From contig WRNB01000006.1 in NCBI GenBank assembly GCA_009776805.1, positions 1 to 39,872 on the forward strand: 39,872 bases of DNA, written 5' to 3'. The position numbers and the translations under genes are program-made. The notes under the pieces were generated by a model. The model saw nothing but the letters and a program-made list of their open reading frames with translations. It made no database searches and had not been told where the DNA came from. Origin of the DNA: Candidatus Bathycorpusculum grumuli (GTDB lineage Archaea > Thermoproteota > Bathyarchaeia > Bathyarchaeales > Bathycorpusculaceae). Of this stretch, positions 17,506 through 25,982 are shown piece after piece (positions within the stretch are counted from its first letter, which is position 1; each line of letters opens with the position of its first letter).

Positions 17506-17524
17506 CCTTTCTAGTGGAAAGGGG
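17506..17524 (+). promoter_or_regulatory. Possible mini-ORB (Orc1/Cdc6 binding site)
   Basis: The string CCTTTCTAGTGGAAAGGGG lies in the 162-base gap upstream of orc1. It has an imperfect dyad CTTTC/GAAAG around TAGTG plus a downstream G run, resembling the archaeal origin recognition box core (TTCCASTGGAAA followed by GGGG). A second TGGAAA is at 17498-17503. Only one reasonable copy is seen, so origin function is uncertain. Confidence 0.35.
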
Positions 17525-17622
17525 AAAATTAGGGTTATTTAAATGTGTTAGAGTTGTTTGCTATTGGTTTATTAAGTGTGATTGTTAGATAGTTAGTGTT
17601 GTATTTAGTGGAGGTAGAGTTG

Positions 17623-18807
17623 ATGTCTCATGTAAGTGTGTTTAAAGACGAGTCAAAGTTGGATATAAACTACCTTCCGGTTCGTATTCTTCATAGGGAT
17701 TTGGAAAATCGGCTTTTGATGGAGTTTTTTAGTTTTCTTACTCATTGTCCGGATCGTATGTCGCAGCGTGTTTTGGTGGTTGGTGAGGTGGGTACAGGGA
17801 AGACTGTGTTTTGTCAGGTGTTTGGTAGAAGTATTAGTGTTGAGATGGGTAAAAGGGGTATAAAGTTTCGGTATATTCATGTTAATTGTCGTGAGTATCG
17901 TGGGAATTTGTTGCAGATTTTGCATCAGGTTATAGTGGGTTTTCAGCCTAATTTTCCTTCGAGGGGTTATTCGATTGGTGAGATTCTTAAGAGTTTGTTG
18001 CAATTGTTTGAGAGTGAGCAGGTGTTTGTTGTTTTGGCTCTTGATGAGTTTGATAGTTTAATTGAAAAGGAAGGTTCGGATGCTGTTTATGAGCTTACAA
18101 GGATTCAGGAAATGTGTCAGGGGAAACCTCATCGGGTTTCGTTTATTTTTATTCAGCGTAGGCTTTCGGCGTTGAAGGTTTTGGATGATAGTGCTCAAAG
18201 TACTTTGCAGAGTAATGTTATAAGGCTTGAGAGGTATGGTAAAGAGTCGTTGGTTGATATTTTGGGTGAACGGGTTAGGTTGGCTTTTGAGGTGGGTGTG
18301 GTTGCAGAGGATGTTGTAGAGTTGGTTGCAGAGTTGGCTGCGAGTAAGTTGGGGAATGCGCGGTTTGGTATAGAGTTGTTGTGGCGTTCGGGTAAGTATG
18401 CTGATGCTCAGGGTGTGAAGTGTGTTGAGCCTGAATGTGTGCGTCAGGCGGTTTCGGCGATTTTGCCTACGTTTAAGCGTAATGAGGTGAATGGGTTAGA
18501 GTTGCATGAAAAGTTTTTGTTGTTGGCGGTTGCGCGTTTTTTTAAGGAGAGTAAGGAGGCTTTTGCGTCGTTAGTGGAGATTGAGGATGTTTATGGTGTT
18601 GTTTGTGAGGAGTATGGGCAGGCTCCGTATAGTCATACGCAGGTGTGGAAGTATTTGCAGCAGTTTGCTCAGAAGGGTATTGTGAATGCTGAGGTGGTTT
18701 CTGGTGTTTCGCGGGGGCGTTCGACTAGGGTTTCGTTGCCGTTGGTTTCTGCGGTGGTGTTGGAGCGGGAGTTGTTTGAGTTGTTGGAAATGGAGTTTGG
18801 TAGTTAG
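17623..18807 (+). CDS. orc1: Orc1/Cdc6-family replication initiator AAA+ ATPase
   Basis: Archaeal Orc1/Cdc6 binds origin recognition boxes and loads the MCM helicase. The 394-residue protein has Walker A GEVGTGKT (54-61), Walker B LALDEFD (about 138-144), sensor 1 around SFIFIQRRLSALKV, the lid segment, and a C-terminal winged helix from about residue 285 to the end. ATG 17623 has GGAGGT seven bases upstream; the in-frame GTG at 17596 lies before that site and is rejected. The coding strand is G/T-rich. It heads a tightly packed set with a winged-helix regulator and moaCBA. Sequence is typical for the family but somewhat divergent, so a paralogue not acting at the main origin is possible. Confidence 0.93.
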   Translation: MSHVSVFKDESKLDINYLPVRILHRDLENRLLMEFFSFLTHCPDRMSQRVLVVGEVGTGKTVFCQVFGRSISVEMGKRGIKFRYIHVNCREYRGNLLQILHQVIVGFQPNFPSRGYSIGEILKSLLQLFESEQVFVVLALDEFDSLIEKEGSDAVYELTRIQEMCQGKPHRVSFIFIQRRLSALKVLDDSAQSTLQSNVIRLERYGKESLVDILGERVRLAFEVGVVAEDVVELVAELAASKLGNARFGIELLWRSGKYADAQGVKCVEPECVRQAVSAILPTFKRNEVNGLELHEKFLLLAVARFFKESKEAFASLVEIEDVYGVVCEEYGQAPYSHTQVWKYLQQFAQKGIVNAEVVSGVSRGRSTRVSLPLVSAVVLERELFELLEMEFGS

Positions 18808-19085
18808 TGGAGTTGGAAGATGTTTTTTCGTCAAGGATGCGTGTAAAGATTTTAAAGTTGATTTTCAAGTTTGGGCAGCTTAATGTTTCTGAGATTGCGC
18901 GTCGGGTTAATTCGAATTATTCGTCTACTGCTGGGCATTTGAAGGTTTTGGAGTCTGAGGGGGTTTTAAAGGTTTATTTGTATGGTCGGGTGAGGTTGTA
19001 TAGTTTTAATAGTGGTTCTCAAAAGTCGAAGGTTGTGCAAGCTTTAATAGATGTGTGGGAGCAGAGTGGTAGGAGTGGTTATTGA
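18807..19085 (+). CDS. Small winged-helix (ArsR-like) transcriptional regulator
   Basis: The 92-residue product is a single winged helix-turn-helix domain: SSRMRVKILKLIFKFG, LNVSEIARRVN, then the recognition helix YSSTAGHLKVLESEGVL and a wing ending in VRLYSF. No metal-binding cysteines are present, so it is not a classical metal-sensing ArsR. The GTG start overlaps the orc1 stop by one base and its stop overlaps the moaC start, so it is firmly in the operon. It could regulate the operon or act with Orc1; nothing in the sequence decides this. Confidence 0.87.
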   Translation: MELEDVFSSRMRVKILKLIFKFGQLNVSEIARRVNSNYSSTAGHLKVLESEGVLKVYLYGRVRLYSFNSGSQKSKVVQALIDVWEQSGRSGY

Positions 19086-19522
19086 TGGTTATGGTTGATG
19101 TTTCGGGTAAAGGTGAGGTTTTTAGGGAGGCGTTGGCTTTGGGTGTGATTCGTCTTAAGGCTGAGACGGTGAGGCTTGTTTTGGAGGGGAAGATTGTTAA
19201 GGGTGATCCGTTGTGTGTTGCTAGGGTTGCGGGGGTTTTGGCGGCTAAAAAGACTAGTGAGTTGGTTCCGTTGTGTCATCCGTTGCCGTTGTCTAGTGTT
19301 GAGGTTTGTCCTAGGGTGGTTGATGGGGGTTGTATTGAGGTTTTAGCTACTGTAAAGACTTGTGCTCAAACGGGTGTAGAGATGGAAGCGTTATCTGCAG
19401 TGTCAGCGGCTTTGTTAACAATATGGGATATGGTTAAGCAGTATGAAAAGGATGAGAATGGTCAGTATCCTTCTACGGTTATAGAGAGTATTCGTGTTGT
19501 GCGTAAATTTAAGCAGGTTTGA
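19085..19522 (+). CDS. moaC: Cyclic pyranopterin monophosphate synthase MoaC
   Basis: MoaC converts the MoaA product (3-prime,8-cyclo-GTP) to cyclic pyranopterin monophosphate, an early step to molybdopterin or tungstopterin. The 145-residue protein has the signature KKTSELVPLCHPLPL (about 58-72), the TCAQTGVEMEALSAVSAALL segment and the C-terminal YPSTVIESIRVVRK. ATG 19085 overlaps the previous stop (TGATG); ATG 19091 is possible and would give the common MVDVS start. The coding strand is G+T-rich, in sharp contrast to moaA 500 bases downstream. No residues expected for catalysis are missing. Confidence 0.96.
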   Translation: MVMVDVSGKGEVFREALALGVIRLKAETVRLVLEGKIVKGDPLCVARVAGVLAAKKTSELVPLCHPLPLSSVEVCPRVVDGGCIEVLATVKTCAQTGVEMEALSAVSAALLTIWDMVKQYEKDENGQYPSTVIESIRVVRKFKQV

Positions 19523-20073
19523 TTATAGTGAATGAAATAAATATGCATAAAACTCAGGTGTCTGAAAAGTTGAATTTTGCGGTATATATTTGTAGTACAT
19601 CTCGTTATCGTCAAATCGAAAAAGGTGAATCCTTTTCAGATGTCAGTGGAGACACTATACAAACCCTAGTACAAGCCGCTGGACACACAATACTATATAA
19701 AGAAATATTATTAGACGATAAAACAATAATTAATAATGCATTAGAAAACTGTTTAACAATAAACAATTTAGACGTAATAATTTTTTCAGGCGGCACAGGC
19801 ATCTCACCTACAGATGTAACAATTGAAACCATCACACCCTTCTTAGAAAAAACTTTACCAGGATTTGGCGAATTCTTCAGACGCCTCAGCTACGACGAAA
19901 ACAAAACAGAATCACTACTAACAAGAGCCACAGCAGGCACAAAAAATGGCAAAGCATTTTTCTGCATCCCAGGCTCACCTAACGCAGCAAAACTTGCAAT
20001 TGAAAAACTCATCCTACCCGAAGCACCACACATCATTAAACATGCACGTGAACAACATGACACTTCACGATAA
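19519..20073 (+). CDS. moaB: Molybdopterin adenylyltransferase-type protein MoaB/MogA
   Basis: The MoaB/MogA fold adenylylates molybdopterin before metal insertion; archaea use MoaB for this. The 184-residue protein has VYICSTSRY near the N-terminus, SDVSGDTIQTLVQAAGH, the substrate-binding FSGGTGISPTDVTIE (about 94-108) and a late CIPGSPNAAKLAIEKL. The start is uncertain among TTG 19519 (overlapping the moaC stop by four bases), GTG 19528 and ATG 19543. Strand composition flips inside the first quarter of the gene, near 19600: G/T-rich before and A/C-rich after. It overlaps moaA by 17 bases. Confidence 0.93.
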   Translation: MIIVNEINMHKTQVSEKLNFAVYICSTSRYRQIEKGESFSDVSGDTIQTLVQAAGHTILYKEILLDDKTIINNALENCLTINNLDVIIFSGGTGISPTDVTIETITPFLEKTLPGFGEFFRRLSYDENKTESLLTRATAGTKNGKAFFCIPGSPNAAKLAIEKLILPEAPHIIKHAREQHDTSR

Positions 20074-21001
20074 CTTTGGACGACCACTACTTAACCTAAG
20101 AATATCAGTCACACAAAAATGCAATTACCACTGCACATACTGCCACATGGAAGGCGAAACCACACACACAAACAACACAGAAATGAACACAAAAGAAATC
20201 ACACAAATAGCAAAAGCAACCGTAGAATTAGGAATCACACGCATAAAACTCACAGGCGGCGAACCCTTAATACGAAAAGACATCTGCGAAATTGTAAAAA
20301 ACCTATCAACCATACCAGGACTAAAAGACTTATCATTAACAACCAACGGCTCACTACTACTACCAAACACTGCAAAAAAACTATACCAGTCAGGCCTAAA
20401 CCGAATAAACATAAGCCTACCCACCCTAAACCCTAAAACATACAACAAACTTACAAAAAACAACCTCAACAAAACACTAACAGGCATAAACGCAGCAATA
20501 AAAGCAGGCTTCAACCCCATCAAACTAAACATGGTCATACTTAAAAACATAAACGAAAACGACGTACTAGACATGATAACCTACGCAGAAAAAACACAAG
20601 TAATCCTACAACTCATAGAACTTGACCCAATAAACCTCAACACCCAATATTATAAACAACACCACCACAATCTAGAAAAACAAGAAGAAATACTAAAACA
20701 AAAAGCAATAAACATAAAACAGCGGCAATTTATGCACAACCGTCAAATCTACCAATTACCAAACACTACAGTAGAAACTGTACATCCCATAGAAAATACC
20801 GATTTTTGTAACCACTGCACAAGACTACGTCTTACAAGTGATGGAAAACTCAAGACTTGCCTTATGCAAAACAACAACCTAACTGATATTCTAACACCTC
20901 TTCAACAAGGAGCTGGCAAAGAAGAGCTAAAACAAATAATCAAACAGGCAAACCAACAAAGAAAACCCTACAACAACCAAACAACAAACAATCCACTCTA
21001 A
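20057..21001 (+). CDS. moaA: GTP 3-prime,8-cyclase MoaA (radical SAM)
   Basis: MoaA uses a radical-SAM 4Fe-4S cluster to cyclise GTP in the first step of molybdopterin synthesis. The 314-residue protein starts MTLHDNFGRPLLNLRISVT, as family members do, with the SAM cluster at C22, C26 and C29 (CNYHCTYC) and the GGEPL motif (about 62-66). The second cluster's cysteines near the C-terminus read FCNHCTRLRLTSDGKLKTC. Longer in-frame starts at 19946 and 20042 would add residues not in the family. The protein is unusually rich in Asn, Thr, Lys and Gln, which follows from the A+C-rich coding strand. It is the last gene of the orc1-moa operon. Confidence 0.95.
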   Translation: MTLHDNFGRPLLNLRISVTQKCNYHCTYCHMEGETTHTNNTEMNTKEITQIAKATVELGITRIKLTGGEPLIRKDICEIVKNLSTIPGLKDLSLTTNGSLLLPNTAKKLYQSGLNRINISLPTLNPKTYNKLTKNNLNKTLTGINAAIKAGFNPIKLNMVILKNINENDVLDMITYAEKTQVILQLIELDPINLNTQYYKQHHHNLEKQEEILKQKAINIKQRQFMHNRQIYQLPNTTVETVHPIENTDFCNHCTRLRLTSDGKLKTCLMQNNNLTDILTPLQQGAGKEELKQIIKQANQQRKPYNNQTTNNPL

Positions 21002-21405
21002 AACCAAACACAACAAAAACTATTAAAAATTCAACAAAACAAAAACAATAAAAATTAGACTGTGTAAAAGATTTAAAAATATATGTTAGATAAATATTTT
21101 GAAATAAATTATGGTTTTTTATGTTTTATAAGTTGTTGTAAAAAAGTTGGTGAATTGTTCAATCAAATTTAACTTTTAGGATATATTATCATTTTGTTTA
21201 CCTTAGACTGTTTCTGTTTATTACACTTTGCCCATTAAAATATAAAACGTAAATTTACAAAAAATGGATATTTTACAATATTTAGAATGTACACGTTTAT
21301 GTTTAAAACTGATTCCTTAAAACACTTTTTTAAAACCAATCTAACACAACACTAATATACCACAATATACGACCGTTATTTATACAAATATTGGAGAAAA
21401 ATGAA
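21002..21405. other. A+T-rich intergenic region upstream of the secreted-protein gene
   Basis: No gene is seen in about 400 bases. The composition is neutral and very A+T-rich. AATATAC at 21364-21370 and TATTTATAC at 21378-21386 are TATA candidates for the secreted protein; the first would place transcription near 21394, just before its ribosome-binding site. Confidence 0.55.
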
Positions 21406-22635
21406 ATGGTAAATAACAACATAAAAAACATAACAACAACAGCACTTGTATTAGTGCTTGTTGCAAGCTGTTTTACAATAATGGCTTCAACAGCAAACGC
21501 AGCAAACACAAACGCAAATAATAAAAACGGCGTAACTTTTACCCCACACGTCAACATGGAAACCATTACCTGGAACATGCATGCCCACGAAAAAACCAAT
21601 CAAGATCAAGCATTTACCGCGACCCGTGCACATGACCCCACTGATGCGCACCATATTCAACTAGATGGTAATGAAGCATATTTCTACGGATATTATACCG
21701 GCAGCTATTCTGACTATGTGTATTTCAAAGAAGATGACGCAACCGAAAAAACCTTCAAGTTTAACATGAACTTCGCAATCTTTCCAGAAAACAGTGAGAT
21801 TCTAGCACCTCAGCGTTGGCATTCTCTGCGCTCTGTAGGCTTCTTAGTCAACTGTATAATTAATAACGATGGATCATTCAGTGGTTTCTATTTTTCCTTA
21901 GAACCGCAAAAGGGCTATAATAACGGTGGTGATAGTCAAATTGTAGTCAGATTTATAGATAATATGGACTTCAATGATTTATATGAAGATTCACATCTCA
22001 TCACTGGTACAAAGACTACTATTTTGACTAAAATTGAGCTTGATAACTTAATGCAAACTGATGATTACGAAATTAAATCTTCAAATCAAGCATTTTCGGT
22101 GACGAAAAACACAGAAGAAATCTTTTCATTTGATTTAGCTGATGAAAATTCACAAATACCTGATGACTACACTGGCGGTAACGACTTTGGTTTCTATGCT
22201 GGATACATTGGACAGGAAGATGGTCACGCATGCAGAGAATTGAGTTTTGCTGAATTCGGCAACATCGAGCTTTGGACTAAATCGCTTGTGCCAGATATAT
22301 CTGAAGTAAGCTGGAATAATGGCAACGGTAATGGCAATGGCAACGGCATAAATCAGCTCACAGTTAATGGCATCACATTGAAGAACAATAAAAATTATGT
22401 AGAACCTAAAAATTTTGAGACCACAGTCACTAAAACGGTATTGGCTAAAAATGATCCAACCGCAATTTATACTGTTATAGACAAACCCGTAAGCAATACT
22501 AACGGTGGGCAGTATGAGAAAGTCTATGATATAAAAATTGGGTTATTTGAAAACGGTGCTTGGAAGGTTTATTCAGGACTACTCTCAACAGATAATCCAG
22601 GCGGAAATGAAGCAATTCAACCAATAATAGGATAA
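21406..22635 (+). CDS. Secreted protein with signal peptide and Asn-Gly linker, function unknown
   Basis: The 409-residue protein opens with a clear signal peptide: MVNNNIKN, a hydrophobic core TTTALVLVLVASCFTIMA, then the likely signal-peptidase site ANA|A near residue 31. Residues about 40-295 are rich in aromatic and acidic residues in a strand-like pattern (FYFSLEP, DNMDFNDLYEDS), suggesting a jelly-roll or lectin-like fold; I cannot name a family. A short Asn-Gly repeat linker lies near residue 308, followed by a second small domain of about 90 residues. There is no C-terminal membrane anchor or sorting motif. ATG 21406 has GGAG nine bases upstream. Composition is balanced, unlike both neighbours, and the gene stands alone. 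Confidence 0.85.
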   Translation: MVNNNIKNITTTALVLVLVASCFTIMASTANAANTNANNKNGVTFTPHVNMETITWNMHAHEKTNQDQAFTATRAHDPTDAHHIQLDGNEAYFYGYYTGSYSDYVYFKEDDATEKTFKFNMNFAIFPENSEILAPQRWHSLRSVGFLVNCIINNDGSFSGFYFSLEPQKGYNNGGDSQIVVRFIDNMDFNDLYEDSHLITGTKTTILTKIELDNLMQTDDYEIKSSNQAFSVTKNTEEIFSFDLADENSQIPDDYTGGNDFGFYAGYIGQEDGHACRELSFAEFGNIELWTKSLVPDISEVSWNNGNGNGNGNGINQLTVNGITLKNNKNYVEPKNFETTVTKTVLAKNDPTAIYTVIDKPVSNTNGGQYEKVYDIKIGLFENGAWKVYSGLLSTDNPGGNEAIQPIIG

Positions 22636-22902
22636 TATTATTCATAACCAACACTTTTCCTATTTTTTTTAACACATATTCTCAAAAAACAGATCATTTA
22701 TTTGAATACTATAAATGTTTACAATTACCAATTAGTAGACATTAGCTCTAATTATTATCTTGACAGTTGCTTATGTGATAGCACAGTTTTTGTGTTTTTA
22801 TACATCTGACTTACTATTTAGTAGCAGATTTATTGAGTTTTAGTGTACAAAAATAATAAACTAAGCGCATTATGTTAAAAATTTGAAAAGGAAGAAAGGT
22901 TG
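22636..22902. other. Intergenic region with two copies of a TTACYAWTTAGTAG motif
   Basis: No gene is supported between the secreted-protein gene and convergent serA. TTACCAATTAGTAGA (22725-22739) and TTACTATTTAGTAGC (22811-22825) resemble the string at 12302-12316. The rest is A+T-rich. Confidence 0.55.
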
Positions 22903-24084
22903 TTAGTGTTTGACGTTGCAGATGTTGGGTATTGTTTTTAGTTGGGTGATGATTTCTGGTGTTGCTTTTTGGTGTAATGCGTAGACGCTTATGGCGTAGC
23001 CTGTGTTTATTTGGCGACTATAGTTTGCGCGTATATTGATGTTGTTATCAGCTAAAACTTTGTCGATGCTTGCAAACACGCCTGGTATGTCTTTGTGGTG
23101 TATAAATAGATTATAGATTTGTTTTTCTTCTACTGCAATGTTTGCGCTTGCGTTGACAGCGTTAGTAAAGTCTCCACTTTTAAGATAGTTTGAAAGAACA
23201 CACGCGATTTCAGTGGACGTTTCTACTTGAGCTTCAACTGTAGATGCACCTAGATGGCTACTTAATACAACATTGTCAAGTTCTTTTAATGGATCATTGA
23301 AAGATTCACATTCGGTTTTTGGTTCTTCTTTGTAAACATCTGTTGCGTAACCGCCAATTTTTTTCTCTTTTAACGCATTATAGAGAGCTATTTGGTCAAT
23401 GTTGTTACCTCGGGAAGTGTTTATAATAAACGCTTTAGGTTTCATCTGGGTTAATTCTTTTTCACCAATGATTATGTCTTTGCCACCTGTGTGAATACTT
23501 ATGTAATCAGCTTGTTTGAGAAGTTCTTCTTTGCTTACAAATTTCATTCTAATTTCTGAATTAGGACAAATATCATAACCTATGATTTCCATGTCAAACC
23601 CACGCTTAGCAATCTGAGCAAGCTTTTGACCAATCCTACCACAACCAATAACACCTAACGTTTTATGCGCCAACTCTGTCCCTTCAAACTTCTTTTTAAT
23701 CCATACACCATTCTTAAGCGAATAATGAGATTGCGAAGTATTACGAGAAATACTTAACATCAAAGTAATAGCTAATTCTGCAACAGCATTAGTACTACCA
23801 AAAGGCGCAATTTTCACCACAACCCCATTCTCAGAAGCAGCCACTACATCAATATTATCATAACCAACTCCTGCACGACCAATAATTTTCAAATTACCTT
23901 TTGCACCAGCTTCAATAATTTCACGCGTAACTTTTGTGGCACTCCTTACAACTAACGCATCAAACTGTCCTATTTCAGCAATTAATCCGTTTAAATCACG
24001 TTTTCTTGTATCAGTTTCTATTCCAGCTTTCTGGAAAACTTCTAAACCTTGGGTCTCTAAACCATCATTTAAGAGTACTTTCAC
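22903..24084 (-). CDS. serA: D-3-phosphoglycerate dehydrogenase
   Basis: SerA oxidises 3-phosphoglycerate to 3-phosphohydroxypyruvate, the first step of serine synthesis. The 393-residue protein has the substrate domain, the NAD-binding Rossmann motif GVIGCGRIGQ (about 144-153), the catalytic Arg in NTSRGN, and the His in LSSHLGAST. A C-terminal ACT domain (about 322-393) probably senses serine. It is the short form without the intervening domain. The GTG start has AAAGGAGA eight bases upstream. Serine made here feeds glyA, encoded nearby in the same direction after a small zinc-ribbon gene. Confidence 0.95.
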   Translation of the reverse strand: MKVLLNDGLETQGLEVFQKAGIETDTRKRDLNGLIAEIGQFDALVVRSATKVTREIIEAGAKGNLKIIGRAGVGYDNIDVVAASENGVVVKIAPFGSTNAVAELAITLMLSISRNTSQSHYSLKNGVWIKKKFEGTELAHKTLGVIGCGRIGQKLAQIAKRGFDMEIIGYDICPNSEIRMKFVSKEELLKQADYISIHTGGKDIIIGEKELTQMKPKAFIINTSRGNNIDQIALYNALKEKKIGGYATDVYKEEPKTECESFNDPLKELDNVVLSSHLGASTVEAQVETSTEIACVLSNYLKSGDFTNAVNASANIAVEEKQIYNLFIHHKDIPGVFASIDKVLADNNINIRANYSRQINTGYAISVYALHQKATPEIITQLKTIPNICNVKH

Positions 24085-24159
24085 AGCAAGAGTCTCCTTT
24101 AAGAGTTAACAAACATATACACTTATTAACTAATAAAGTTCACTAGCAAAAAACCCATT

Positions 24160-24444
24160 TCAAACTTTACGTTTAACTTTCGGTTGACTAACTCTAGTTG
24201 AAGCAATATCAAACATGTTAACCTGCCTACAATATGGACATTTAAGACGTCGCCGATTACCATACCGTAACGAAGTCAAAGTTGCACCAGGCACCCAATG
24301 AAAATTAAACACTTTTTTACACATCGGACAAACCAACCTAGATGTATAATGCGGACCATACCTAGGTAACAAAATAAATAAAACAAGAAAGCCAATTACC
24401 ACAACAGGCGTAAGAACATAAACAATCATTACATCCATAATCAT
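24160..24444 (-). CDS. Small membrane-anchored zinc-ribbon protein
   Basis: The 94-residue product has one N-terminal transmembrane helix (about residues 5-27, IVYVLTPVVVIGFLVLFILL) followed by a zinc ribbon with CPMC near residue 39 and CPYC near residue 69. The C-terminus is basic. Zinc ribbons of this sort often bind nucleic acid or act as assembly modules, but I cannot assign a role. It sits between serA and glyA with gaps of 75 and 90 bases on the same strand, so cotranscription is possible. An alternative start at the third residue is possible. Confidence 0.75.
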   Translation of the reverse strand: MIMDVMIVYVLTPVVVIGFLVLFILLPRYGPHYTSRLVCPMCKKVFNFHWVPGATLTSLRYGNRRRLKCPYCRQVNMFDIASTRVSQPKVKRKV

Positions 24445-24534
24445 TCATTACTACAAACACTCTGATAATAATTAAAGCTTAGCTAAAAAATCAAAAATAA
24501 AAATGAAAAAAATAAGTGTAAATAAAAATGGGTG

Positions 24535-25869
24535 TTACATTTTAGCATATTTTAAGGCTTCATCAACACTTTGGAAACCGTATTTTACTTGACTAAATTC
24601 TTCTTTCAAAGCCATAACATCTACTTTAACCTGTTGAGATGATCGTTTGCCTTTAATCACATCCATCATTAAATCACACAAATACTTTATGTCACCTTCT
24701 TGCATACCATGTCGAGTTACATCTTGGAAACCAACACGTAAACCAGCAGGATTTTCTTTATCACTCTGGTCATCATAGGGTAATATGTTTTTGTTAAGTA
24801 TAATGTTTGCATCTTCAAGTTCTTGAGCAATTTTGTTGCCACCACCAAACTCTCTAATGTCTAGTGCTAATTGGTGTGATTTTGTAAAGCCTTTGTGTTC
24901 TGCAACAACTTTAACGCCGTTTTCGTACAGGTATTGACCTGCTGTTTGAGCGTTTTTAACAATTTGAGCGGCCAAGCTTTGGCCAAATATTTTCATCTCA
25001 AAACAGGCTATACCTAGTGCTGGAAGTCTTCCAAGGTGTGTACTTGAGGCGGTTAGTGGAAATACTGAGTGTTGAATTTTTCGTACAGCTTTTTCTTTAG
25101 CTGGAGTGTCGGGTATACCCATGATTACACCGCCTTGTGGGCCTGGGAAAGTTTTGTGTGTGGATGCAGTGATAAAGTCTGCACCTTCTCGTAGGGGGTC
25201 TTGGAATTGTCCTCCTGCAATTAAACCTAGTACGTGTGCTGCGTCATAGGCTATGTAGGCGTTTACGTCTTTGCATGCTTCTTTGAGTTCTTTTATTGGG
25301 TGTGGGAATAGGAATAGGCTGCCGCCGAAGGTGACGATGCCGGGTTTTGTTGTGCGTATGATGTGGGCTGATTTGTCTGGGTCAATGTTGAATTCGTTGA
25401 TGTTGTAAATGTGGTTGATGTTATCTAGGCCTAGGATGCTGCCGGCTAGTCCGGTGTAGTCGTGGCTTATGTGTGCTCCGCAGCTTAGGGGTGTTACGGC
25501 CATTTTGTTGTTTTTTGATGCTAGGGCTAGTCCTTTGAATGTTGCTGTGTTTGCGTGTGTGCCTGAGATTAGTCGGATGTCTGCCCAAGTTGTTTGGAAT
25601 AGGCTTTTTATGGCGTCTGTTGTGTGGTTTTCGATTTGGCTGCTGTATTTTTGGCCTTGGTAGAAGCGTTTTTCCACGTGTCCTTCTTTGTTGTTGTTTC
25701 CTTCTGCGTAGCGTGTGGCAAGGTCGTGGGTTAGGTCTAGCATTTGGCATACTGCGGGTGATTTGAGGCCTTCGCTTGCTATCAGGTTTATGCATTCTTT
25801 TTTGCGGTATTGTTCGTGTTTTTTTGTTGTTTCTATTAAGTCTAGGATTATGTTTGGCAGGTCTTTCAT
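24535..25869 (-). CDS. glyA: Serine hydroxymethyltransferase
   Basis: GlyA interconverts serine and glycine, moving a one-carbon unit to a tetrahydropterin. The 444-residue protein is a fold-type I PLP enzyme. The Schiff-base lysine lies in ASTHKTFPGPQGG (about residue 235), preceded by YDAAHVLGLI with the PLP-binding Asp. Early conserved elements LIASEG and RYAEG are present. Length is slightly above bacterial GlyA, as usual in archaea. ATG 25869 lies about 30 bases from a TATA box. The + strand is strongly G/T-rich over the 5-prime half of the gene (25100-25870) and near neutral over the rest. Confidence 0.96.
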   Translation of the reverse strand: MKDLPNIILDLIETTKKHEQYRKKECINLIASEGLKSPAVCQMLDLTHDLATRYAEGNNNKEGHVEKRFYQGQKYSSQIENHTTDAIKSLFQTTWADIRLISGTHANTATFKGLALASKNNKMAVTPLSCGAHISHDYTGLAGSILGLDNINHIYNINEFNIDPDKSAHIIRTTKPGIVTFGGSLFLFPHPIKELKEACKDVNAYIAYDAAHVLGLIAGGQFQDPLREGADFITASTHKTFPGPQGGVIMGIPDTPAKEKAVRKIQHSVFPLTASSTHLGRLPALGIACFEMKIFGQSLAAQIVKNAQTAGQYLYENGVKVVAEHKGFTKSHQLALDIREFGGGNKIAQELEDANIILNKNILPYDDQSDKENPAGLRVGFQDVTRHGMQEGDIKYLCDLMMDVIKGKRSSQQVKVDVMALKEEFSQVKYGFQSVDEALKYAKM

Positions 25870-25892
25870 GTATAATTCTCACGTTGCTTACA

Positions 25893-25905
25893 ACGGATTA
25901 TATTT
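25893..25905 (-). promoter_or_regulatory. glyA TATA box
   Basis: The minus strand reads AAAATATAATCCG here, with the TATA centre about 30 bases from the glyA ATG, so the leader would be only a few bases long. The string TATAATCCGTT is shared with the cas6 promoter. Confidence 0.55.
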
Positions 25906-25982
25906 TGCAGTATTTAGCCGTTACTGGTAAGGGAGTTTGAAAGGTTTGGGTTTGTGGTTTTTGATGTTTTGTGTTTGTTTAA

